DNA from: Methanobacteriota archaeon
GTDB lineage: Archaea; Thermoplasmatota; Poseidoniia; Poseidoniales; Poseidoniaceae
NCBI GenBank assembly: GCA_002728035.1
Contig: PBUZ01000106.1
Span: 1 to 6,281 of the forward strand
DNA: 6,281 bases
Direction of reading: 5' to 3'
Of the stretch, positions 1-5,377 are shown one piece after another. Every line of letters begins with the position of its first letter. The first letter of the stretch is position 1. The notes below the pieces were generated by a model that was given only the letters and a program-made list of their open reading frames with translations, did not search any database and had not been told where the DNA came from. A program made the position numbers and the translations under genes.

Positions 1-875
1 GTCTTGAGTTTCCCTTGCTCAATCAACTCGTCCTCACGAGCGCCAAGGGAGAGGTAGTAGGAGATGAATCCGGGAAGGACGGGGAAAGCGCACGGTGAGA
101 AGTAGACGAGGATGGAGAGGACAAGTCCCAATGCGAACACCGCAGTGTAGGAGGTCTCAGGCTCTTCCCATCCAATTCTTGAATCAAAGGTCTCCGAGAT
201 CTCTTCGGTCAACGCCGTTTCGAGGATCCCGTCAAATTTGGCCCACCCGTCAATGGGGGTACCGGTCGCTTGTTGCGCGATGATGTAGCCCTCTTCGTCG
301 ATGATGAGCACGACGGGGATCTGCCCCGTGCCGCCCGTGGTGAACAAGCGGACGGGGTCGGTGGTGGAGCCGTCTTTGAGTACAGCAGCCTCGGTGGAAC
401 CGTAACCTGTGGGGTAAAGGGGGACGGTGTATGCGCCACTGCTCTTGTTGAGGTATTCAACCGACTCATCGTACCAAGCACCGTAAGCGAAGATTTTCAG
501 CGACTTACCGGAGGCATTGGCTGTGGCATGCCATTCCTCCATTTCCTCCTCAATGTGTTCTTGAACGAGGTGACAGTTGCTGCAATCCCTGGCCATGAGG
601 TCGAGAATGATGACGCTCCCACGATGTTCGTCGAGGTTGAACCAGCCGGTTTCATTGACGTAGTCCGACTCAACGTCGCTGCGATTCAACGACTCAAACA
701 CGATGTTGGGGATGGGTGCGGGTTCTGCGTCAGATTGGAACAACTCATCCATGCTGTCAAACATCGAAAGCGCAGCAAAAGAGATGGCGCCAAACATCAC
801 CAAGGCAATGACAAACGCCTGCCATGTGGACTTTTCTTTGAACACACCGAAATCGGCTTGGTCAAGCAGTCCCAT
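1..875 (-). CDS. Membrane-anchored thioredoxin-like domain fused to CcdA/DsbD-type channel (5' part; continues beyond the left edge)
   Basis: An open frame starts at ATG 875 and has no stop before the window edge (291 residues visible). It opens with a short cytoplasmic segment and a membrane span at about residues 18-38. A thioredoxin-like domain follows at about 80-225, with the CxxC at C98-S-N-C101 and the likely cis-proline at P187 (QIPVVLIIDEEG). From about 243 comes a second membrane span holding the CcdA/DsbD signature: SPC (C262) followed by FPVLPGF (264-270). In this family the membrane part carries electrons from cytoplasmic thioredoxin across the membrane to outward-facing thiol proteins. 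I infer that the fused thioredoxin domain lies outside the cell and receives those electrons directly, for cytochrome c maturation or disulfide reduction. In bacterial DsbD the thioredoxin domain is C-terminal; here it comes first. The start is supported by a TTCAAC box 21 nt upstream. The family call is strong; the exact role is open. Confidence 0.88.
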   Translation of the reverse strand, partial: MGLLDQADFGVFKEKSTWQAFVIALVMFGAISFAALSMFDSMDELFQSDAEPAPIPNIVFESLNRSDVESDYVNETGWFNLDEHRGSVIILDLMARDCSNCHLVQEHIEEEMEEWHATANASGKSLKIFAYGAWYDESVEYLNKSSGAYTVPLYPTGYGSTEAAVLKDGSTTDPVRLFTTGGTGQIPVVLIIDEEGYIIAQQATGTPIDGWAKFDGILETALTEEISETFDSRIGWEEPETSYTAVFALGLVLSILVYFSPCAFPVLPGFISYYLSLGAREDELIEQGKLK

Positions 876-896
876 ACAATCAACTGAGCGCGGGTC

Positions 897-902
897 GTTG
901 AA
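897..902 (-). promoter_or_regulatory. TATA-like box for the thioredoxin-CcdA gene
   Basis: On the minus strand TTCAAC is followed by GACC and lies 21 nt before the ATG at 875. That is about where an archaeal TATA box sits for a transcript starting at or next to the start codon. No Shine-Dalgarno sequence precedes the ATG, which fits a leaderless message. A similar box (TTTCAAAGACC) precedes the aminotransferase. This is pattern-based and weak on its own. Confidence 0.3.
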
Positions 903-927
903 GAATGTAGCCCCGAAGAGGGTTGGT

Positions 928-952
928 GGGCGCGGCCGGAATTTAACCTGCG
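928..952 (-). repeat. Degenerate copy of the tRNA 3' end (T-arm plus acceptor strand plus CCA)
   Basis: This 25-bp stretch matches 1023-1047, the 3' end of tRNA-Val, with three mismatches in the same orientation. On the minus strand it reads as a T-arm and an acceptor 3' strand CGCGCCC, then A, then CCA, so unlike the intact tRNA it is followed by CCA. The T-loop is TTAAATT, lacking the conserved C of TTC, and the T-stem has a mismatch. No matching 5' acceptor strand (GGGCGCG) or anticodon arm is found upstream, so it is not a functional tRNA. It may be a decayed tRNA, a leftover attachment site or part of a structured RNA. Confidence 0.6.
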
Positions 953-1005
953 CAAACGAACTCGGCGATGCCAGGCAGGTTGTTCGTTGCTGGTTCAATC
1001 CGGCC
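934..1005. repeat. Long imperfect hairpin whose arms resemble tRNA T-arms
   Basis: The outer arms 934-948 and 992-1005 are inverted copies: GGCCGGA pairs perfectly with TCCGGCC (999-1005), and AACC (945-948) pairs with GGTT (992-995), with a bulge and a mismatch between. Inside, GCAAACGAAC (952-961) pairs with GTTCGTTGC (982-990) with one bulged A. A small GGC-GAT-GCC hairpin (964-972) sits in the loop. An alternative pairing of AACCTGC (945-951) with GCAGGTT (975-981) would form a pseudoknot with the inner stem. Both outer arms resemble the tRNA-Val T-arm. Structure is evident; transcription and function are not known. The region 876-1021 has no supported coding gene. Confidence 0.55.
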
Positions 1006-1017
1006 TTGTGACGATTC

Positions 1018-1021
1018 AAAA
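1018..1021 (-). terminator. T-run directly after the tRNA
   Basis: On the minus strand four T residues follow the discriminator base at once, with no encoded CCA. Short T-runs are typical archaeal termination signals, and this one fits the end of the tRNA-Val transcript. Being only four bases long, it could be a weak stop. Confidence 0.4.
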
Positions 1022-1094
1022 TGGGCTCGGCCGGAATTGAACCGGCGATCTTCGCCATGTGAAGGCGACGTCATAACCCCTAGACCACGAGCCC
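1022..1094 (-). tRNA. tRNA-Val (anticodon CAC)
   Basis: The minus strand folds as a complete cloverleaf. The acceptor GGGCTCG (1094-1088) pairs with CGAGCCC (1029-1023) and has discriminator A at 1022. The D-stem is GTC/GAC. The anticodon stem TCGCC/GGCGA encloses the 7-nt loop TTCACAT, giving anticodon CAC, which reads the valine codon GUG. The T-arm is GCCGG-TTCAATT-CCGGC. No intron is present and CCA is not encoded, as is common in archaea, so it must be added after transcription. Length is 73 nt. The gene has its own TATA-like box upstream and a T-run downstream, so it is probably transcribed alone. Confidence 0.95.
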
Positions 1095-1122
1095 TAGGTA
1101 AACCGCCGACCCGCCTCGCGGG

Positions 1123-1127
1123 TATAA
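1123..1127 (-). promoter_or_regulatory. TATA-like box of tRNA-Val
   Basis: The minus strand reads GGCTTATACC, with TTATA ending 28 nt before the first base of the tRNA. This is the expected spacing for an archaeal TATA box and a short 5' leader later removed by RNase P. A small CCCGC-CTC-GCGGG hairpin (1110-1122) lies between box and tRNA and could help end the radical SAM transcript, though no T-run follows it on the minus strand. Confidence 0.5.
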
Positions 1128-1139
1128 GCCATACCGTGG

Positions 1140-2207
1140 TTAACGGTGCTCGTTCAGATGCACCACGCCAACCTCGAGCCGCTCATGCGTTGGATGGACT
1201 TCGACCAGCATCACCGGAACCTCAAGGACTTCGGCCAAATCTTCGGCGAGAGCCAACGGTAATTCGATGCGTTGCGTGGTCGCATCGTATCGCATCCAAC
1301 CGTCTGCCATGGCCAATTCACGCTTCAGTTCAGCCATGTCGTCACTTGCGTCTTCAAGAGAGGCAGGGATGGCGCCAAAAAGAATGGTGTCGTCATCGCT
1401 CAAGACTTCGTAAGGGCGCAGCGTAGCCTGACCTCTCCGTTTGAAGCGGTTACGAAGTTGCCCTGCATCTTTGTACTTGGCCGTGCAGAATTTCAGATGG
1501 TACGGCTTGTCAGCGGCTGCTTCTTTGAGTCGTAAGGCGAGCTCAGCAGAACCTTCGGCTGCAGCCGTGATGCCTCCACTCAGGTTGAAACCACGGACAT
1601 CCATGTTCTCTTGATTACCGACGGTGATCTCCAGTTCATTGAGGTTGAGAAATGCCACAGGGACCGTTTCCAATTCGTCCAGTAGGGCAAACAACGCCGC
1701 TTCCTTATCTGGTTCACAGGGGAGTTCAACCCCCACCTCGATGCCGTGGGAAGCACATGCTTTCATCGTCGCCTGGTATTTTTTCGTCGTACCGTCCAAC
1801 AGGTGGAAGCGGATTTCATCAAGGCCTGCTTCAGCAAAATCACGTGCCCTGACAGGGTCGAAAGGAATGGAGGTGTAGACGTGAATGTGGTGCTCCTCGC
1901 CGAACGCCTGCTTGAGTTGTTGCACCGCTTCGAGTGTTTTTTCGAGGTCGAGCATCGGATCGCCCCCCGTGATGCCAGTCCCCGTTGCGTTCATTGCACG
2001 ACCTTCTTCGATCACTTCGTCCCACGAAGAACAACGACGTTCATTTGCAAACATGTCCGGTGTTTCACGACGGTTTTCTGAGAGCGGACAATAATCGCAT
2101 CCCCAATGACATTTGCCGGTGACAAAAAGCACCAATTTGCTGCCTTGCTGACATTGGATGCAGCCCTCGGCTTCGCCTTCCTCTGCAGGAAGCACCTCGG
2201 TGGCCAT
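1140..2207 (-). CDS. Radical SAM protein, COG2108-like (related to pyruvate formate-lyase activating enzymes)
   Basis: The 355-residue product carries the radical SAM [4Fe-4S] motif C33-xxx-C37-xx-C40 (GKCHWGCDYCPLS). A GGDP motif at 81-84 corresponds to the GGE SAM-binding motif. Two further cysteines, C16 and C19, lie upstream of the cluster motif, and C241 (FCTAKYKDAGQLRNRF) lies near the end of the core; both resemble conserved parts of the archaeal COG2108 group as I remember it. The core barrel covers about 24-240, and the C-terminal 110 residues form a separate tail. The substrate is unknown. I chose ATG 2207 because GGAG sits about 8 nt upstream. An alternative ATG at 2222 overlaps the pdxT stop (ATGA) but has a poorer upstream site. 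Either way the gene is the second of an operon with pdxT, possibly translationally coupled. Family assignment is good; function is open. Confidence 0.88.
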   Translation of the reverse strand: MATEVLPAEEGEAEGCIQCQQGSKLVLFVTGKCHWGCDYCPLSENRRETPDMFANERRCSSWDEVIEEGRAMNATGTGITGGDPMLDLEKTLEAVQQLKQAFGEEHHIHVYTSIPFDPVRARDFAEAGLDEIRFHLLDGTTKKYQATMKACASHGIEVGVELPCEPDKEAALFALLDELETVPVAFLNLNELEITVGNQENMDVRGFNLSGGITAAAEGSAELALRLKEAAADKPYHLKFCTAKYKDAGQLRNRFKRRGQATLRPYEVLSDDDTILFGAIPASLEDASDDMAELKRELAMADGWMRYDATTQRIELPLALAEDLAEVLEVPVMLVEVHPTHERLEVGVVHLNEHR

Positions 2208-2218
2208 CGGTAGACTCC

Positions 2219-2917
2219 TCATGCAGCAACCTCCTGCTGAAGTTCGGCGGTGGCGAGAAGCCATCGGTGGAAACGACGGTCAAGGGTCAGTTCGGGATGA
2301 AACGTCACGCCGAGTTTGTTGCCGTCAAGAACCCCAACGACTTCCTCACCGAGCCACGCAACGGGTGTGCAAGCGACTTCATCTGCGTTGAAACGTGGTG
2401 CCCGGATGAAGACACCAGGGAAACCCTCGTCGGTGGCAGCTGCGGCTTGAGAAGCGACTTCCAAGGGCAGGTGTGCAAATCGGTCACGGCCCGCTGGAGA
2501 AGCGAACTTGAATTCCGCTGCAGGCGTATCCAAAGCAACGGCGACCACACCCTCAAAGGATTCGCGCTGACGACCCCATGCATTTCGCGCAATGCCTGCC
2601 GCCAAGTACGGTTGGCGCCCCTCACCAGGCGTCGCCAACAAAATGGCACCAGCGCAGGTACCCAGCACCGGGCGCTGCGGGAAGCGGTCCATCCAGTCAA
2701 ACACCGCATCCAGCAAAGATTCGTGCTGACTGGCAATGCGCATGGTGGTGGATTCTCCACCTGGCAAAACCAGCGCATCCAACGTCGCATCGATGTGATG
2801 ACCACGCCGACACTCAACGATTTCGAGGTCGACATCGAGTTCTTTTGATGCCCCTCGCAAGGCTTCGGCATGCTCATGGCGAGCGCCCTGAAGCATTGCC
2901 AAACCCACACGGAGCAT
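2219..2917 (-). CDS. pdxT: Pyridoxal 5'-phosphate synthase, glutaminase subunit PdxT
   Basis: PdxT hydrolyses glutamine and channels ammonia to the PdxS lyase, which builds pyridoxal 5'-phosphate from ribose 5-phosphate and glyceraldehyde 3-phosphate in the cytoplasm. The class I glutaminase landmarks are all present: LQGARHEH (9-16), LPGGESTTM (51-59), the nucleophile C88 in GTCAGA, RNAWGRQRESFE (111-122), FIRAPRF (170-176), and the H207/E209 pair in TFHPEL. At 232 residues it is longer than the usual 190-200. The extra length lies mainly between SFE (120-122) and GVF (168-170), where 45 residues replace about 13 in the Bacillus protein. ATG 2917 is supported by GAGG about 7 nt upstream. The gene leads an operon with the radical SAM gene. 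PdxS is not in this window and must be encoded elsewhere. Confidence 0.95.
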   Translation of the reverse strand: MLRVGLAMLQGARHEHAEALRGASKELDVDLEIVECRRGHHIDATLDALVLPGGESTTMRIASQHESLLDAVFDWMDRFPQRPVLGTCAGAILLATPGEGRQPYLAAGIARNAWGRQRESFEGVVAVALDTPAAEFKFASPAGRDRFAHLPLEVASQAAAATDEGFPGVFIRAPRFNADEVACTPVAWLGEEVVGVLDGNKLGVTFHPELTLDRRFHRWLLATAELQQEVAA

Positions 2918-2951
2918 GCCGATGCCTCAGTGCCCTTCCCTATCAGTCCAA

Positions 2952-2999
2952 CGCTTCAAGCGAATGTTTTGCGAGGGCTTTGATGCAAGCATTTCAAAG
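2952..2999. promoter_or_regulatory. Divergent intergenic region with two inverted repeats (possible operators)
   Basis: The 104 bp between pdxT and the aminotransferase gene must hold both promoters. Two inverted repeats are seen: CGCTT-C-AAGCG (2952-2962) and an imperfect one, CTTTG-ATGC-AA-GCAT-TT-CAAAG (2978-2999). The second overlaps the putative TTCAAA box of the aminotransferase gene, so a bound regulator could control that side. Arms are short, so chance cannot be excluded. Confidence 0.35.
2993..2998 (+). promoter_or_regulatory. TATA-like box for the aminotransferase operon
   Basis: TTCAAA ends 23 nt before ATG 3022, the right place for an archaeal TATA box serving a leaderless transcript. 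The bases just before the ATG are C- and A-rich with no Shine-Dalgarno sequence, which supports a leaderless start. Confidence 0.35.
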
Positions 3000-3021
3000 A
3001 CCGTCGTGACCACCACCCACC

Positions 3022-4206
3022 ATGACCTACACCGGTGATTGCTTTCTCGTCCCCGGACCCGTCCGAATGAGTCAGGCCTGCCTTGACGCCATGGCCACGC
3101 CCGTCATGACAGCTCGTGGGCCGGAATTTCGGCAAGTGATGGCCACGCTCAATTCTGGCCTTCGCTCTGCCTTCAACCTCAGCCCCTCATCACCGACCAT
3201 GAAATCCGAGTCGTGGACCGGTGAGGACGGTTACAAGGTCGTCGTGGTCTCAGGAAGCGGTACAGCAGCGATGGAGATGGTCATTGCAAACCGATTTCGA
3301 AGGAACGATTTGGTGCTGGTGCCCACCAACGGAAAGTTCGGCGAGCGCGTGGCCGATATTTGTCGTCAGTTCTGCAACGTGAAGCACATCAAGTACGAAT
3401 GGGGGCGTTCCTTCGACCTTTACGAACTCGAACAGCAACTCGAGCGAGGGTGCTACGAAGCCTTGCTGATCTGTCACAACGAAACGAGCAGTGGTATCAC
3501 GCAAGATGCAGAGGCCATCGCGGAAATGTGTGAACGCCACGGCGTCTCCTTCATTCTCGACGGCATTACCTCCGTGGGCGGCATGCCCGTTCATCCCGAG
3601 AAGTGGAAGGCCGAAGCCGTTGTGATGGGGGCGCAGAAATGCACCGCGGGTCCATCTGGAATTGCGGCAATCGCCGTGAGTGAGCACTGTGTTGAACGCA
3701 TTCAGGCCATCCATCAACAAGGAGACTCCAATCCGCGCTATTATTTCGACATGGTCGCGGCACTGAAGAAGGGCGACGATGACCAAACGCCTTGGACGCC
3801 TGCCATCAACCTCGCCATGGGTTGGGGGGCTGCGCTGGAAGGCCTGAAAAACGAGACCAACGAGGCCCGATGGGCACGTTGTGAACGCATGGCGAGCGGT
3901 GTGCGGAACTTGTTTTCCGACCTCGGCTTTATGCTCCTGGCCGACGATGGTCAGCGAAGCAACACCGTCACTGCCATCATGTACCCCGAAGGGATTGACG
4001 ATGCTTGGCGTAGCGCCCTGAAAGAGAAGTACGACACCCAAGTGATTGGCGCACAAGATCACCTGAAGGGGAAGATGTTTCGCGTGGGCTCCATGGGTGA
4101 AACACCCGTTCAGGAAATGGTCGAAGGGTGCAAGCGCATGCTCGCCTGCTTCCGAGATGTTGGTCATGACCTGCCCGAGGTTGATGTTGAATCCTATTTT
4201 TCATGA
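3022..4206 (+). CDS. Class V PLP-dependent aminotransferase (serine-pyruvate / alanine-glyoxylate / aspartate type)
   Basis: This 394-residue cytoplasmic enzyme belongs to the COG0075 group of fold-type I transaminases. It opens with FLVPGPVRMS and the conserved RGPEF (32-36). The cofactor-binding sites are visible: GSGTAAME (78-85) for the phosphate, D180 in ILDGITSVGG opposite the pyridine nitrogen, and the Schiff-base lysine K206 in GAQKCTAGPSG. R354 in FRVGSMGE is the likely carboxylate-binding arginine. Length is typical. The amino donor could be serine, alanine or aspartate, and the acceptor glyoxylate, pyruvate or 2-oxoglutarate; the sequence does not decide. The start agrees with the family N-terminus and a leaderless promoter. 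It is followed after 9 nt by nadM in the same operon and is divergent from pdxT, whose pathway makes its cofactor. Confidence 0.92.
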   Translation: MTYTGDCFLVPGPVRMSQACLDAMATPVMTARGPEFRQVMATLNSGLRSAFNLSPSSPTMKSESWTGEDGYKVVVVSGSGTAAMEMVIANRFRRNDLVLVPTNGKFGERVADICRQFCNVKHIKYEWGRSFDLYELEQQLERGCYEALLICHNETSSGITQDAEAIAEMCERHGVSFILDGITSVGGMPVHPEKWKAEAVVMGAQKCTAGPSGIAAIAVSEHCVERIQAIHQQGDSNPRYYFDMVAALKKGDDDQTPWTPAINLAMGWGAALEGLKNETNEARWARCERMASGVRNLFSDLGFMLLADDGQRSNTVTAIMYPEGIDDAWRSALKEKYDTQVIGAQDHLKGKMFRVGSMGETPVQEMVEGCKRMLACFRDVGHDLPEVDVESYFS

Positions 4207-4208
4207 GG
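4205..4208 (+). promoter_or_regulatory. Ribosome binding site of nadM overlapping the upstream stop codon
   Basis: GAGG shares its first two bases with the TGA stop of the aminotransferase and lies 7 nt before ATG 4216. It fixes the nadM start and suggests that ribosomes finishing the first gene restart on nadM. This internal gene has a clear Shine-Dalgarno sequence, whereas the first gene of the operon does not. Confidence 0.6.
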
Positions 4209-4215
4209 CTGCAAG

Positions 4216-4764
4216 ATGACACGATGCATCGTTCTTGGACGATTTCAGCCGTTTCACCTCGGCCATGCCTCCCTTGTTGAAGCCGCCATTGACCACGCCC
4301 AGGGAGATGAGGTGGTGGTGGCCATCGGTTCGGCACAAACTGGATGGGAAGCCAACAATCCATGGACAGCGGGAGAGCGTACGGCCATGGTGAACGCATG
4401 GGCTTCGCAGAACGGACATTCGGTGACCGTCGTGTGCATTGAGGACATCAACGACCCCCCCAATTGGGTAGCACACGCAACGGAGCATCACGGCGAAGGC
4501 GTACTCGTGACCTCGGATGGGCCCACCATGGAACTCTACAGTGAGGCCGGTTGGACGGTGCATGAAGTGGAACTTTCTGAGCGGGAAACGCTCGAAGGAT
4601 GGCGCGTTCGTCAGAGCATTCGAATGTTGTCAACCGTGATGGACGATGAGGCCACGCGGACGGTGTTGGCGGTAAGCGTACCCGAAGCGGTCATCGAATG
4701 GCTCATCGAGAACGATGCGATGTTCCGATGTTCAACCTTTGAGACGGGCGTTCATGCAGGCTGA
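4216..4764 (+). CDS. nadM: Nicotinamide-nucleotide adenylyltransferase, archaeal NadM type
   Basis: NadM joins NMN and ATP to give NAD+ and pyrophosphate in the cytoplasm. The 182-residue product matches the archaeal family in length (about 170-185). It has the nucleotidyltransferase motif GRFQPFHLGH (8-17) with H14 and H17, then IGSAQTGWEANNPWTAGER (37-55), which matches the usual IGSAQ...NPFTxGER block. EDINDPPNW (76-84) corresponds to the NMN-binding segment. The second ATP motif, normally like SGTEIR, is replaced by EGWRVR (127-132), so the serine and threonine are missing while the last arginine stays. The gene lies 9 nt after the aminotransferase with GAGG overlapping that stop. Its own stop is two bases from the stop of grpE on the other strand. 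Family assignment is strong; the altered motif makes activity worth testing. Confidence 0.93.
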   Translation: MTRCIVLGRFQPFHLGHASLVEAAIDHAQGDEVVVAIGSAQTGWEANNPWTAGERTAMVNAWASQNGHSVTVVCIEDINDPPNWVAHATEHHGEGVLVTSDGPTMELYSEAGWTVHEVELSERETLEGWRVRQSIRMLSTVMDDEATRTVLAVSVPEAVIEWLIENDAMFRCSTFETGVHAG

Positions 4765-4766
4765 CC

Positions 4767-5330
4767 TTACTCGGAAGCAACGACCACACGTGCAACAAGG
4801 ATAACCTTGGATTTGTACATGTAGCCCTGCTCAAGGACGTCCACAACTAAGCCAGCGGGAAAGGCTTCACTGGCGGGAATGGTGGTGATGGCTTCCATTT
4901 TGGAGGGGTCAAACTCGGCACCCTTGGCATCGATGGCGGTCACGCCATCGGCTTGGAGTTCATGCCACATCTTGTTGCGCAACAAACGCAAACCCTGAGC
5001 CACGGGAGATTGGTCGTCGTCCTCGATGCCGGTCATGGCACGGTCCACATCGCCGAGAACGGTCAGCATACGACGGGCGAGACCCATCCCGCCGAACTTG
5101 ATGAGGTCCGCTTTTTCTGCCATCGACCGCTTACGCACGTTGTGAATCTCGGCTTCTTTGTACGCAATTTCCTTCTCGGCAAACTCGGCTCGCTCAAGAG
5201 CGACTTCAAGCGGGTCTCGTGGTTCCTCAACCTCTTCGGGTGCAGCCTCGGTGGGTGCCTCTTCTTCAACGCCCTCAACGGGAACATCGTCGTCTTCCAC
5301 AGGCGGTTCAGCAGGTGCATCGTCCGACAT
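4767..5330 (-). CDS. grpE: GrpE, nucleotide exchange factor of the DnaK (Hsp70) chaperone
   Basis: GrpE drives ADP release from DnaK so that bound substrate is freed. The 187-residue protein has an acidic, low-complexity N-terminus (1-40, rich in E, D, P and A). A helical coiled-coil part follows at about 42-105, including EAEIHNVRKRSMAEK, which matches the family's dimerising helix. The C-terminal beta domain (about 128-187) carries FDPSKMEAI (140-148), VVDVLEQGYMYKSKVI (162-177) and the closing ARVVVASE. I chose ATG 5330; a TTG at 5348 would add six residues but is a rare start. No Shine-Dalgarno sequence precedes the ATG, and a TTCAAA box lies 25 nt upstream, so a leaderless transcript is likely. 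dnaK and dnaJ are not nearby within this window. Archaeal GrpE is generally thought to have come from bacteria together with DnaK. Confidence 0.95.
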   Translation of the reverse strand: MSDDAPAEPPVEDDDVPVEGVEEEAPTEAAPEEVEEPRDPLEVALERAEFAEKEIAYKEAEIHNVRKRSMAEKADLIKFGGMGLARRMLTVLGDVDRAMTGIEDDDQSPVAQGLRLLRNKMWHELQADGVTAIDAKGAEFDPSKMEAITTIPASEAFPAGLVVDVLEQGYMYKSKVILVARVVVASE

Positions 5331-5355
5331 CGTGTGGTGGGCGGTCAAGGTGGAT

Positions 5356-5361
5356 TTTGAA
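5356..5361 (-). promoter_or_regulatory. TATA-like box for grpE
   Basis: The minus strand reads GGTTCAAAATCC, and TTCAAA ends 25 nt before ATG 5330. After it comes TGACC and a C-rich stretch, as in the aminotransferase promoter. It would let grpE be transcribed separately from the gene before it. Confidence 0.35.
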
Positions 5362-5363
5362 CC

Positions 5364-5377
5364 CCTCGCTCACGAGG
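5364..5377 (-). terminator. Small hairpin at the end of the upstream unknown gene
   Basis: CCTCG (5364-5368) and CGAGG (5373-5377) pair around a 4-nt loop and overlap the TGA stop of the gene ending at 5370. No long T-run follows, so termination is only one possible role. It lies just upstream of the grpE box. Confidence 0.25.

Noticed and set aside
270..887. A plus-strand reading frame of 205 codons
   Set aside because: It lies opposite the thioredoxin-CcdA gene, whose domains and motifs are clear; the product has no recognisable family.
934..1005. A second tRNA gene in the hairpin region
   Set aside because: The 7-bp outer stem and T-arm-like sequences look tRNA-like, but there is no D-arm or anticodon arm with a 7-nt loop, and the T-loop lacks its conserved C.
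968..1426. A plus-strand reading frame crossing the tRNA
   Set aside because: It runs antisense to tRNA-Val and the radical SAM gene, and part of its translation is simply the tRNA sequence.
3250..4167. A minus-strand reading frame of 305 codons
   Set aside because: It is the shadow of the aminotransferase gene, which has all its catalytic residues.
4953..5360. A plus-strand reading frame opposite grpE
   Set aside because: grpE has strong family motifs throughout; the opposite frame has none.
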